From: Thermosulfurimonas sp.
GTDB taxonomy: Bacteria > Desulfobacterota > Thermodesulfobacteria > Thermodesulfobacteriales > Thermodesulfobacteriaceae
Direction: 5' to 3'
Length of the DNA stretch: 14,849 nucleotides
Assembly (NCBI GenBank): GCA_015487645.1
Contig: WFPH01000088.1
Span: 1-14,849, forward strand
Within the stretch, counting starts at the first letter, position 1. Each line of letters begins with the position of its first letter. Positions 6,146 to 14,243 of the stretch are shown here, in pieces. Under the pieces are notes generated by a model. The model saw nothing but the letters and a program-made list of their open reading frames with translations. It searched no databases and was not told the origin of the DNA. The position numbers and the translations under genes were made by a program.

Positions 6146-7116
6146 TCAGAAGACTGGCGGAGTTTCTCGTCTTATCCCCTTCCGGGCCGGAGCTTTCCGA
6201 GGAAGAACGTGAGATCGTCCGGGATTTGCGTCTTCGACATTTCATCTTATTTAAACGCCATTTCGTAGAGGCCGAGCAGGTCAGGAGACTGGTTGAAGAA
6301 TTAAGGATACCCTCCGGGAGGGGGTCGGAGGGGCAGGGCCTTTTGATGGTGGATCAGGAGGGCGGGCGCGTGCAGAGGATCGGTCCTCCCCTGTCTTCCG
6401 AGTTTCCCGAGCCTCTTTCCGTGGCCCGCAGGGGAGCGGAGGCCGTGGAGGGCTTCTCGCGAGAGCTGGCCCGCACGCTTAAGGCCTGGGGACTCCATGT
6501 GAACCTGGCTCCGGTCCTCGATCTGGCCGGAGAGGAGGCCCCGGATTTTCTGCGCGGCCGCACCTTTGGGGATGATCCTTGGGAAGTGGCCCGTTTGGGC
6601 CAAGTCTTTATCCGAGTGCATCTCGAGGAAGGTGTCTTTCCCTGTGCCAAGCATTTCCCCGGACTCGGAGGGGTGCACGTGGATCCCCACCGGGAGCTTC
6701 CGGCGGTGGAGGGTCTTTCGGAGAGGGCCCTTGAACCTTTCCGAGAAGCGGTTCGCGCGGGGGTGCCCTTCATGATGACCACCCATCTTGTGGTCCGGGA
6801 GCTTTCGGAAAGGCCGGCCACTTTTTCCAGAGAGATAGTACAGGTTCTCAGGGAGAGGCTTGGCTTCGAGGGGCCGGTGCTCACCGATGATCTCGCCATG
6901 GAGGCCCTGGGAGACTACGAACTTCCGGAAAGGTTCCTTTACGCCCTGCTTTCCGGGCATACCCTCTGGCTTTACTGTGGATCCCTGACTGAGGCCGCCG
7001 AGGCCCTTGCGGAGCTCTCCCGGGAAGTGGCCAAAAGCCGGGTCCTAAGGGATAAGGTAGCGGAGGCCTCGGGCGTTCTTCAGGGGTTCTGGCTTAAAGC
7101 CAAAAATTCGTTATAA
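6142..7116 (+). CDS. nagZ: beta-N-acetylglucosaminidase NagZ (glycoside hydrolase family 3)
   Basis: NagZ removes N-acetylglucosamine from anhydro-muropeptides during cytoplasmic peptidoglycan recycling. The 324-residue, single-domain protein has no signal peptide, as expected for NagZ. Visible motifs are ILFKRHF at 35-41, MVDQEGGRVQR at 69-79, NLAPVLDL at 121-128, GRTFGDDP at 139-146, AKHFPGLGG at 169-177, the Asp-His catalytic pair D181/H183 in VDPHRELP, and TDDLAMEAL at 248-256 containing the nucleophilic aspartate. It begins at a GTG overlapping the previous stop as GTGA, with only a weak ribosome site, so it is probably translated by coupling. Its stop codon overlaps a TATAAT. A broader GH3 beta-glucosidase is unlikely because the short length and the Asp-His pair are NagZ traits. 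No other recycling genes (ampG, anmK, murQ) are visible nearby. Confidence 0.93.
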   Translation: MIRRLAEFLVLSPSGPELSEEEREIVRDLRLRHFILFKRHFVEAEQVRRLVEELRIPSGRGSEGQGLLMVDQEGGRVQRIGPPLSSEFPEPLSVARRGAEAVEGFSRELARTLKAWGLHVNLAPVLDLAGEEAPDFLRGRTFGDDPWEVARLGQVFIRVHLEEGVFPCAKHFPGLGGVHVDPHRELPAVEGLSERALEPFREAVRAGVPFMMTTHLVVRELSERPATFSREIVQVLRERLGFEGPVLTDDLAMEALGDYELPERFLYALLSGHTLWLYCGSLTEAAEALAELSREVAKSRVLRDKVAEASGVLQGFWLKAKNSL

Positions 7117-7117
7117 T
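7089..7117 (+). promoter_or_regulatory. possible promoter for ppiD and downstream genes, embedded in the nagZ 3' end
   Basis: A perfect -10 hexamer TATAAT (7112-7117) spans the TAA stop of nagZ. At 17 nt upstream the -35 position (7089-7094) reads CTGGCT, matching the consensus at only three of six positions. The hexamer may therefore be chance, or may need an activator. Initiation would give a leader of about 20 nt carrying the ppiD ribosome site. Confidence 0.35.
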
Positions 7118-7132
7118 AGGCCGACCCCAGGG

Positions 7133-7139
7133 AAGGAGG
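7133..7139 (+). promoter_or_regulatory. strong Shine-Dalgarno of ppiD
   Basis: AAGGAGG lies 5 nt before the ATG at 7145. It is among the best ribosome sites in the window and sits in the longest gap of the plus-strand block (7117-7144), which suggests that a new, well-translated unit begins here. Confidence 0.75.
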
Positions 7140-7144
7140 ACACC

Positions 7145-9016
7145 ATGCTCGATTTCCTGCGCAAAGGGGCCCAGTCTACAGCGGTCAAGATCCTTTTCGG
7201 GATCATCATCATCGTCTTCGTCTTCTGGGGGGTGGGGACTTTCCGGGCCTCACGCGTGGATCTCCTGGCCCGGGTTAACGGGCATCCTATTACGGTCAAA
7301 GAATATCGGGCCCTTTACGAATTCCGGTATCGTCAGCTGCGTCAGATGTTTGGCGACCAGGTGAACGAAGAGTTCCTCAAGAGCCTCCATTTCCGGGAAC
7401 AGGTCTTTGAGGAACTGGTGAAGCGTCGTTTGCTGGAGGAGGCAGCCGAAAGGCTCGGGCTTTCGGTTCACCCCAAAGAGATTCAGTGGGCCATCGCCCA
7501 GTTACCGGCCTTCCAGGAAGGGGGTCGTTTCAGCTTCCGGCGTTACCGGGCGGTGCTGCGGGATATGGGGCTTCTGCCCAAGGACTTCGAGGAGAGCGTG
7601 AGGGCCGATCTTCTTGAGGCTCGCCTAAGGCATTTCCTCACCGCCACCATCTTCGCTCCCGAAACGGAAGTCCGCGAGCGTTATGCCTTCGAGAACCAGG
7701 TCCTCCGGGTGGCTTACGCCACCCTTCCTTACACCCTGTGCGAAAAGACGGTAAAGGTCTCGGAAAAAGAACTCCGGGAGTTCTACCAGAAAAATCGGGA
7801 GAAATACCGGAAAGAGCCCCGGTTAAAGGTGGCCTATGTGTTCTTTCCTTACCGTCGTTATCAAAAGAACCTCAAGATTGGGGAAGAAGAATTACGCAAT
7901 TATTACGAGGTCGAGAAGGATCGTTTCTTTGAGCCCGAACGTCGTAAGGTCCGGATGATCTTCCTCAAGACCGAGCCCGGAAAAAAACAGGCCACCCTGA
8001 AGAAAGCCGAGAGCCTGGCCAAGAAAATCAAAGGGGTCAAGGATTTTGCCGCCTTGGCCCGCAAGTATTCTCAGGACGAGGCCACGGCTAAGCTCGGAGG
8101 GGAGCTTGGTTTTGTGAAAGCCGGAGAGCTCTTTAAGGCCGCGGATCAGGCCATTTTTTCCGCGGAGGAGGGCGCAGTGGTGGGCCCCATTGAGGGCCCA
8201 GGAGGGTATTATATCTTCCTGGTGGAAAAGATAGCCCCGGCCGGGACCAAGGCCTTCGAGGAGGTCAAAGACAAACTCCGTGAGGAACTTCTCCGCCGCA
8301 AGGCCCGGGAGGCGGCCTATGAAGCCGCAGACGATCTTTACCAGAAGGCCGTCCTTTCCGGAAGCCTGGCCGAGGCTACGGCTAAGGCGGGTTTAAAACT
8401 CCGAAAGGTATCTTTTAGCCGTCAGAAACCCGCTGAGCCCTTCAGTCGTAAGGAGCTTCTTGAGGCGGCTTTTTCGCTAGAAGAGGGTGAAATCTCGGCT
8501 CCCCTTGAGACCGGGAAGGGAGTGATTCTTTTTCAGGTCGAAAAGAAAGAGCCGGCTCAGATCATGAGCTTTGAGGAGGCCAGGAGACAGGTGCTTCGGG
8601 ACCTTAAGCGCCAGAAAGGCGCTAAACGATGCCAGGAACGCGCTCGCAAGATCCTGGAAGATCTACGTCAGGCGGCCAAACCGGAGAAACGGCTTTTGCA
8701 CCGGGGACTCAGGATCACGGAGAAGACCCTCAAGCGAAAGGAGCTTCTTACCGGTGGGCTTCCTCAGGTGGTGGCCCGGACTCTCGGAGGAAAGGTGGAG
8801 ACCGGCTTCCTTTCCGAGCCCGCATGCGATCGCGAGGCCTGCTACCTGGTGGAGGTAAAGGAAGTTCGGCCGGCGGATTTCTCGGACTGGGAGAAGGAAA
8901 GAGAGGTCCTTTTCCACGTGCTCACCCAGCAGAAAAGAGCCGCTTATTACCAGGCCTGGTATCGAAACCTTCGGCAGAAGGCCGAGGTGAAAATTCTTAA
9001 GGAGTGGCCGGAGTAA
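7145..9016 (+). CDS. ppiD: PpiD-type membrane-anchored periplasmic folding factor (SurA_N plus parvulin rotamase)
   Basis: PpiD/SurA-like proteins assist folding of exported and outer-membrane proteins at the periplasmic face of the inner membrane. The 623 residues begin with a basic stretch and one transmembrane segment at about 15-34 (VKILFGIIIIVFVFWGVGTF), the signal-anchor layout of PpiD. A SurA-like N-terminal chaperone region follows at about 38-190, opening with ARVNGHPIT at 42-50. A parvulin domain covers about 265-363, recognisable by ARKYSQDEA and KLGGELGF at 305-323. The GYHI motif of active parvulins reads GYYI at 354-357, and E. coli PpiD has little isomerase activity, so this may be a chaperone rather than an enzyme. 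Two later stretches (about 436-471 and 532-577) resemble the parvulin C-terminal half. A CX4C pair lies at C561/C566. The stop TAA overlaps the carB ATG by one base. Confidence 0.85.
   Translation: MLDFLRKGAQSTAVKILFGIIIIVFVFWGVGTFRASRVDLLARVNGHPITVKEYRALYEFRYRQLRQMFGDQVNEEFLKSLHFREQVFEELVKRRLLEEAAERLGLSVHPKEIQWAIAQLPAFQEGGRFSFRRYRAVLRDMGLLPKDFEESVRADLLEARLRHFLTATIFAPETEVRERYAFENQVLRVAYATLPYTLCEKTVKVSEKELREFYQKNREKYRKEPRLKVAYVFFPYRRYQKNLKIGEEELRNYYEVEKDRFFEPERRKVRMIFLKTEPGKKQATLKKAESLAKKIKGVKDFAALARKYSQDEATAKLGGELGFVKAGELFKAADQAIFSAEEGAVVGPIEGPGGYYIFLVEKIAPAGTKAFEEVKDKLREELLRRKAREAAYEAADDLYQKAVLSGSLAEATAKAGLKLRKVSFSRQKPAEPFSRKELLEAAFSLEEGEISAPLETGKGVILFQVEKKEPAQIMSFEEARRQVLRDLKRQKGAKRCQERARKILEDLRQAAKPEKRLLHRGLRITEKTLKRKELLTGGLPQVVARTLGGKVETGFLSEPACDREACYLVEVKEVRPADFSDWEKEREVLFHVLTQQKRAAYYQAWYRNLRQKAEVKILKEWPE
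8999..9013 (+). promoter_or_regulatory. ribosome-binding region of carB inside the ppiD 3' end
   Basis: AAGGAG (8999-9004) lies 11 nt before the ATG at 9016 and a second GGAG (9010-9013) lies 2 nt before it. An in-frame GTG at 9004 would add four residues but lies within the first site. The ATG is preferred because the protein then starts MPRRTDIKKILIIGSG, as CarB proteins do. Confidence 0.6.
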
Positions 9017-12000
9017 TGCCCAGACGTACGGATATCAAAAAGATCCTCATCATTGGTTCCGGGCCTATAGTTATCGGTCAGGCCTGTGAGTTCGATTATT
9101 CCGGGACGCAGGCGGTCAAGGCCCTCCGGGAAGAAGGGTACGAGGTGGTCCTGGTGAATTCTAACCCGGCCACCATCATGACCGATCCGGAGATGGCCCA
9201 CCGCACTTACATCGAACCTCTCACCCCGGAGGTCCTAACCGAGATTATCAAGGAGGAGCGCCCGGACGCGCTGCTGCCCACCCTCGGGGGTCAGACCGGG
9301 CTCAACCTGGCCTTTGAACTGGCCCGTCGGGGAGTGCTAGAGCGTTACGGGGTGGAGTTGCTCGCGGCCAAGGCTGAAGTCATCGAGAAGGCCGAGGACC
9401 GGGAAAAATTCAGGGAAGCCATGGAGCGTATCGGCCTCAAGGTTCCTAAAAGCGAGATCGTGCGGAACCTCTCCGAGGCCGAGGCCGCGGCCCGGCGCAT
9501 CGGGTTCCCTATCATCGTGCGTCCCAGTTTCACCTTGGGAGGGACCGGCGGCGGAGTGGCCTACAACATCGAGGAGTTGCGGGAAATCGTAGAGCAAGGC
9601 CTGGAGCTTTCTCTCATTCATCAGGTCATGCTCGAGGAGTCGGTGCTGGGCTGGAAAGAGTTCGAACTGGAGGTCATGCGCGACCGTAAGGACAGCGTGG
9701 TCATCATCTGTTCCATCGAGAACTTTGACCCCATGGGGGTGCACACCGGGGATTCCATCACGGTAGCTCCGGCCCAGACCCTCACCGACCGCGAATACCA
9801 ACGAATGCGGAGCGCGGCCATCGCGGTCATCCGGGAGATCGGGGTGGAGACCGGCGGTTCGAACATCCAGTTTGCCATCCATCCCGAGACCGGGGAGATG
9901 GTGGTCATCGAGATGAACCCCCGGGTCTCGCGCTCCTCGGCCCTGGCCTCAAAGGCCACCGGGTTTCCCATCGCCAAGATCGCGGCCAAACTCGCCGTGG
10001 GCTACACTCTGGACGAACTCCCGAACGATATCACCCGAGAGACCAAGGCGGCCTTTGAGCCCACCATCGACTACGTGGTGGTGAAGTGTCCGCGGTTCAC
10101 CTTCGAGAAGTTCCCGGAGACCAGGGACGAGATCACCACCTCCATGCGCTCGGTGGGCGAGACTATGGCCATCGGGCGCACCTTCAAAGAAGCCCTGCAG
10201 AAGGCCCTGCGGGGTCTTGAGATCGGACGCTTCGGTTTTGGAGCCGACGGGAAATCCCCCTCCGACCGAGGAGAGACCCTTCCCAGGGAGTTGATCGTGG
10301 AGAAACTGGCCCGTCCGAACAGCCAGCGGATCTTCTTCATCCGGGAGGCCTTACGGGCGGGCTTCTCCGTGGACGAAATATATGAACTCACCAGGATAGA
10401 TCGCTGGTTCCTCTGGCAGCTGGCTGAAATCCTTGAAATAGAAGACGGAGTGAAAGGGAAAAAGCTCTCGGAACTCTCGGAAGAAGAATGGCAGGAGCTT
10501 AAACAGGCCGGTTTTTCCGACCGGCAGATCGCCTTCCTTACCGGGGCAAGCGAAGAGGAGGTCCGTGAGAGGCGCAAGGCCCTGGGGGTAAAGGCCACCT
10601 ACAAGTTGGTGGATACTTGTGCCGCGGAATTCGAAGCCTACACTCCCTACTATTATTCCACCTACGAGGTGGAAAACGAGGCTCGCTCCTCCAAAAAACG
10701 CAAGGTCATGATTATCGGTGGAGGTCCCAACCGCATAGGACAGGGGATCGAGTTCGACTACTGCTGCGTGCACGCTTCCTTTGCGCTTCGCGAGCGGGGG
10801 ATCGAGTCCATCATGGTGAACTCCAATCCCGAAACCGTCTCCACCGACTACGACACCTCCGACCGGCTTTATTTCGAACCGCTTACCCTGGAGGATGTGC
10901 TCAACATCTACGAGGAGGAGAAACCCGAGGGGGTGATCGTCCAGTTCGGCGGACAGACCCCGCTCAATCTGGCGGTGCCTCTGGCCAAGGCCGGGGTGCC
11001 TATCCTGGGGACCTCCCCGGACAGCATCGATCGGGCCGAGGATCGGGAGCGTTTCGTGGAGCTGCTTGACAAGCTCGGTCTCCAGAAGCCTCCCGCCGGC
11101 ACGGCCTTCACTGTGGAGGAGGCCGTGGAGATAGCCTCCCGTATCGGTTACCCTGTGCTGGTCAGGCCTTCCTACGTGCTGGGCGGTCGGGCCATGCAGA
11201 TCGTCTACTCCGAGGAAGAACTGCGCCACTACATGGCCACCGCGGCGGAGATCAATCCGGAGCACCCGGTTCTTATTGACAAATTCCTGGAGGACGCCAC
11301 CGAGGTGGACGTGGATGCCATTTCCGACGGGGAAATCACGGTGGTGGCCGGGATTATGGAGCACATCGAGGAGGCGGGGGTGCACTCCGGGGATTCGGCC
11401 TGCGTGCTGCCTCCGGTCCATATCCCGAGACCCCTCGTAGAGGAGATCAAGGAGGCCACCCGGGCTCTGGCCCGCGAGCTAGGGGTGGTGGGGCTCATGA
11501 ACGTGCAGTACGCCATTAAGGACGGTCAGCTTTACGTGCTGGAGGTCAATCCCCGGGCCTCGCGGACGGTACCTTTTGTCTCGAAGGCCATCGGGGTACC
11601 GCTGGCCAGGTTGGCTACCTGGATCATGCTCGGCGAGAGTCTCCGGAGTCTGGGATTCACCAGAGAGATCGAACCCAAACATCTTTCGGTCAAGGAGGCC
11701 GTCTTTCCCTTCCGGCGTTTCCCCGGGGTGGATGTCATGCTCGGTCCGGAGATGAAGTCCACGGGCGAGGTCATGGGCATCGATCGGGATTTCCCTCTGG
11801 CCTACGCCAAGGCCCAGTTTGCGGCCGGCATGCGGTTGCCCACTTCCGGGCGGGTCTTCATCTCCGTCAAGGATCGGGATAAGGATAAGGTGGTCCCGGT
11901 GGCCCAGACCCTGGCGGAGTGTGGTTTCGAGCTGCTGGCCACCCGGGGCACGGCGGAGTATCTCAAGAATTGTGGGCTTTCGGCCAAGGTAGTGCCCAAG

Positions 12001-12282
12001 ATCTCGGAGGGCCTTCGGCCCAACGCCGTGGACCTTCTCAAGAACGGTGAGATTCATCTGGTGATCAACACTGCCGAAGGCAAAGTCAGCCGTGAGGACG
12101 CCTACCTCATCCGGCGCTACGCCATGGAGCTTGACATACCCTATGCGACCACCATCTCGGGAGCCCGGGCCATGGCTTGTGCCATAAGGCGTCTCAAGGA
12201 AGCCGCTTTTGGGGTGCGGCCTCTCCAGGACTACTATCGGGAGATCTCGGATTCTTACTACTTCAAACGGGGGATTCTGTGA
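9016..12282 (+). CDS. carB: carbamoyl-phosphate synthase large subunit
   Basis: CarB makes carbamoyl phosphate from bicarbonate, ammonia passed from the CarA glutaminase, and two ATP, feeding pyrimidine and arginine synthesis in the cytoplasm. The 1088 residues show the full duplicated architecture. The first ATP-grasp half has IGQACEFDYSGTQ at 20-32, TLGGTGGG at 173-180 and IEMNPRVSRSSA at 298-309. An oligomerisation region covers about 400-550. The second half has GGGPNRIGQGIEFDY at 568-582, RPSYVLGGRAM at 717-727 and LEVNPRASRT at 842-851. A C-terminal MGS-like regulatory domain starts near 940, with ATRGT at 975-979 and K995 at the positions that bind UMP/IMP in E. coli, so nucleotide control is plausible. 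Nothing is truncated. It starts 1 nt inside the ppiD stop region and abuts cbiB. No carA or pyrimidine gene is adjacent, so the small subunit must be encoded elsewhere. Confidence 0.98.
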   Translation: MPRRTDIKKILIIGSGPIVIGQACEFDYSGTQAVKALREEGYEVVLVNSNPATIMTDPEMAHRTYIEPLTPEVLTEIIKEERPDALLPTLGGQTGLNLAFELARRGVLERYGVELLAAKAEVIEKAEDREKFREAMERIGLKVPKSEIVRNLSEAEAAARRIGFPIIVRPSFTLGGTGGGVAYNIEELREIVEQGLELSLIHQVMLEESVLGWKEFELEVMRDRKDSVVIICSIENFDPMGVHTGDSITVAPAQTLTDREYQRMRSAAIAVIREIGVETGGSNIQFAIHPETGEMVVIEMNPRVSRSSALASKATGFPIAKIAAKLAVGYTLDELPNDITRETKAAFEPTIDYVVVKCPRFTFEKFPETRDEITTSMRSVGETMAIGRTFKEALQKALRGLEIGRFGFGADGKSPSDRGETLPRELIVEKLARPNSQRIFFIREALRAGFSVDEIYELTRIDRWFLWQLAEILEIEDGVKGKKLSELSEEEWQELKQAGFSDRQIAFLTGASEEEVRERRKALGVKATYKLVDTCAAEFEAYTPYYYSTYEVENEARSSKKRKVMIIGGGPNRIGQGIEFDYCCVHASFALRERGIESIMVNSNPETVSTDYDTSDRLYFEPLTLEDVLNIYEEEKPEGVIVQFGGQTPLNLAVPLAKAGVPILGTSPDSIDRAEDRERFVELLDKLGLQKPPAGTAFTVEEAVEIASRIGYPVLVRPSYVLGGRAMQIVYSEEELRHYMATAAEINPEHPVLIDKFLEDATEVDVDAISDGEITVVAGIMEHIEEAGVHSGDSACVLPPVHIPRPLVEEIKEATRALARELGVVGLMNVQYAIKDGQLYVLEVNPRASRTVPFVSKAIGVPLARLATWIMLGESLRSLGFTREIEPKHLSVKEAVFPFRRFPGVDVMLGPEMKSTGEVMGIDRDFPLAYAKAQFAAGMRLPTSGRVFISVKDRDKDKVVPVAQTLAECGFELLATRGTAEYLKNCGLSAKVVPKISEGLRPNAVDLLKNGEIHLVINTAEGKVSREDAYLIRRYAMELDIPYATTISGARAMACAIRRLKEAAFGVRPLQDYYREISDSYYFKRGIL

Positions 12283-13254
12283 GTGTCACCCTGGCCTCCG
12301 CCCGCAAGTCTGGCCCTGGCTCTGATCCTGGATAGACTCCTAGGGGACCCCTCTTTCCTGCATCCGGTAAGGTTCATCGGCTTTCTGGGGAATCAGGGCT
12401 TTCGCCTCTTTCGGAGGCTGGGGCGGGCCGGCGGAGGCCTGACCCTGTTCCTCACCTTCGGGATTTTCGGGAGCCTGGTTGGGCTTTCGGTCAGAGTAGT
12501 GCCTTTTCTTGAGGTCTTGTGGCTCTTCTACTTTGTGGCCCTGACTTCCCTTGAAAGGGAGGTCAGGGCCGTTTACCGGGCCCTTTCGGACGGAGATCTC
12601 TCCTTGGCCCGGCGAAGGCTTTCTTTCCTGGTTTCTCGCCGCACGGAGCTTCTCCCGGAGGAGGGCGTGGTCCGTGGGGCTCTTGAGACCCTTTCGGAAA
12701 ACTTCAACGACGCTTTCTGCGGTCCCCTTTTTTGGTATCTCGTAGGTGGACTTCCGGCCGTGACCCTCTACAAGGTGGCCGAAATCCTGGATTCCATGTT
12801 CGGTTATCGTCACGAGCCCTACCGAGCTTTCGGTTTCTTTCCGGCCCGGGCCGACGATTTTCTCAATTTCTTTCCAGCCAGGCTGGCGACGCTCTTCCTG
12901 GCCCTGGCGGCCCCTCTGTGCGGGCTTTCCGCCAAAAGGGCCTTCGGGACGGCCTTGAGAGATGGCTCCAAACATCCCTCCCCGAACTCCGGGTGGCCCC
13001 AGGCGGCCCTCGCCGGGGCCCTGGGGGTGGCCCTCGGGGGGCCCATACCCTACCGCCAGGGGCTTGAGGCCCGGGCCTGGCTCGGAGACCCCTTGCGAGG
13101 AGTGAAAATCCACGACATAAAAAGAGGGGTCCGGCTGGTCAGGGCCGCGGCCCTAATGGTGGGCCTTTTTATCTTGCTCTCGGAGGTGCTTCTATGGAGA
13201 TCCGGCTACCGGAACTTGATCCACGCTACTATGAAAGGGCTTCTCGCCATCTAG
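12283..13254 (+). CDS. cbiB: adenosylcobinamide-phosphate synthase (CbiB/CobD), membrane protein
   Basis: CbiB attaches an aminopropanol (phosphate) side chain to adenosylcobyric acid, giving adenosylcobinamide (phosphate), and sits in the cytoplasmic membrane. The 323 residues show ILDRLLGDPSFLHPVRFIG at 15-33, ETLSENFNDAF at 135-145, a motif with KVAEILDSMFGYR at 164-176, and the signature SKHPSPNSGWPQAALAGAL at 229-247. Hydrophobic segments are visible at about 53-68, 74-90, 150-163, 199-214 and 287-304. It begins at GTG directly after the carB TGA, with GGGGG 9 nt upstream as a possible ribosome site. The last 20 codons overlap cobT, giving a short basic tail beyond the last membrane segment (WRSGYRNLIHATMKGLLAI). 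Members of the family usually end near residue 320, so the tail does not make the protein clearly long. It is the first of three cobamide genes here. Confidence 0.93.
   Translation: MSPWPPPASLALALILDRLLGDPSFLHPVRFIGFLGNQGFRLFRRLGRAGGGLTLFLTFGIFGSLVGLSVRVVPFLEVLWLFYFVALTSLEREVRAVYRALSDGDLSLARRRLSFLVSRRTELLPEEGVVRGALETLSENFNDAFCGPLFWYLVGGLPAVTLYKVAEILDSMFGYRHEPYRAFGFFPARADDFLNFFPARLATLFLALAAPLCGLSAKRAFGTALRDGSKHPSPNSGWPQAALAGALGVALGGPIPYRQGLEARAWLGDPLRGVKIHDIKRGVRLVRAAALMVGLFILLSEVLLWRSGYRNLIHATMKGLLAI
13182..13186 (+). promoter_or_regulatory. Shine-Dalgarno of cobT, inside cbiB
   Basis: GGAGG lies 7 nt before the ATG at 13194 and within the cbiB reading frame. It supports the long 61-nt overlap between cbiB and cobT as real rather than as a misplaced start. 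Confidence 0.65.
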
Positions 13255-14243
13255 ACAACCTCACCAAACCTAAAGGAAGCCTGGGTTACCTGGAGGAGAT
13301 CGCCCGCCGTTACGTGCTCATCACCCAGGATCCCGAGCCGCGTTTGCCCCTGCGGAAGAGGGTCTACGTCTTCGCCGGGGATCACGGGGTGGTGGAGGAA
13401 GGAGTGAGCACCTATCCCCAGGAAGTCACCCGTCAGATGATATATAACTTTCTTTCCGGGGGGGCCGGGATCAACGTCATCGCCCGGCAGGCCGGCGCGG
13501 AAGTCTTCGTGGTGGATGTGGGGGTGGCCGGAGAGGTTTCGGCGGAGGGGTTGATCAAGCGCAAGGTAGTCCAGGGGACCCGGAATTTGGCCCAAGAGCC
13601 GGCCATGACCCGTGAGGAGGCCGAAAAGGCCCTCCAGGTGGGGATGGAGCTTGCGGAAGAAGCCGCCCGGGAGGGGGTGCAGCTTCTCATCCCCGGAGAT
13701 ATGGGCATAGGAAACACCACCCCTTCGGCCTGTCTGATCTGTCATTTCCTGGGGGAGCCCCCAGAGCGCATCGTGGGTCGCGGGACCGGGGTGGACGACG
13801 AGGGTTATCGACGTAAGATCTCCGTGGTGCGTAGGGCCCTGGAACGGCATCGACCAAAGGACCCCATCGAGGCCCTGGCGGCTTTCGGTGGGGCGGAGAT
13901 CGGGGCTATTGCCGGTCTCTTCCTGGGGGGGGCCAGGAACCGCATCCCGGTGGTCATGGACGGGTTCATTTCGTTGGCGGGTTTTCTCACAGCCCGGGCG
14001 CTGGCTCCAGGGCTTGAAAACTATATCTTCTGCGGACATGTTTCCGCGGAAAACGGCGCGCGGCCAGCCTTTCAAAAACTGGGGCTTCGGCCCATCCTGG
14101 ATCTGGACCTGCGGCTGGGAGAGGGGACCGGAGCGGCCCTGGCAAGCCTCGTCATCGAGACCGCCCTCCGCATCTACCGGGAAATGGCCACCTTCGAGGG
14201 GGCCGGGGTCTCCAGAGGAAGGGAGTTTGAATCCCGGGACTGA
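13194..14243 (+). CDS. cobT: nicotinate-nucleotide--dimethylbenzimidazole phosphoribosyltransferase
   Basis: CobT transfers phosphoribose from nicotinate mononucleotide to the lower-ligand base, making alpha-ribazole phosphate for the nucleotide loop of cobamides. The 349 residues match the family in length and order: LDNLTKPKGSLGYLEEIA at 20-37, FAGDHGVVEEGVSTYP at 60-75, VVDVGVAGEV at 106-115, GDMGIGNTTPSA at 168-179, GRGTG at 195-199, FGGAEIGAIAG at 231-241, MDGFIS at 255-260, HVSAENGAR at 282-290, and RLGEGTGAALA at 307-317 with E310 the catalytic glutamate (E317 in Salmonella). In most homologues I recall, the glycine motif reads GEMGIGNTT; here the Glu is D169, a conservative change at a residue implicated in activity in Salmonella. 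The ATG has a good ribosome site inside cbiB, and the stop overlaps the cobS start. The lower ligand used cannot be read from the sequence. Confidence 0.95.
   Translation: MEIRLPELDPRYYERASRHLDNLTKPKGSLGYLEEIARRYVLITQDPEPRLPLRKRVYVFAGDHGVVEEGVSTYPQEVTRQMIYNFLSGGAGINVIARQAGAEVFVVDVGVAGEVSAEGLIKRKVVQGTRNLAQEPAMTREEAEKALQVGMELAEEAAREGVQLLIPGDMGIGNTTPSACLICHFLGEPPERIVGRGTGVDDEGYRRKISVVRRALERHRPKDPIEALAAFGGAEIGAIAGLFLGGARNRIPVVMDGFISLAGFLTARALAPGLENYIFCGHVSAENGARPAFQKLGLRPILDLDLRLGEGTGAALASLVIETALRIYREMATFEGAGVSRGREFESRD

Noticed and set aside
7090..7102. Inverted repeat TGGCT-TAA-AGCCA as a terminator of nagZ
   Set aside because: The stem is only 5 bp, lies within the nagZ coding sequence, and is not followed by a run of T on either strand.
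9004..9015. GTG at 9004 as the carB start
   Set aside because: It would sit within the likely ribosome site and add four residues not seen in CarB N-termini; the ATG at 9016 fits better.
10351..11421. A 356-codon open frame antisense to carB
   Set aside because: It lies wholly inside carB, its translation has no recognisable domain and is rich in His, Gly, Pro and Arg as expected of a GC-rich shadow frame, and carB is intact there.
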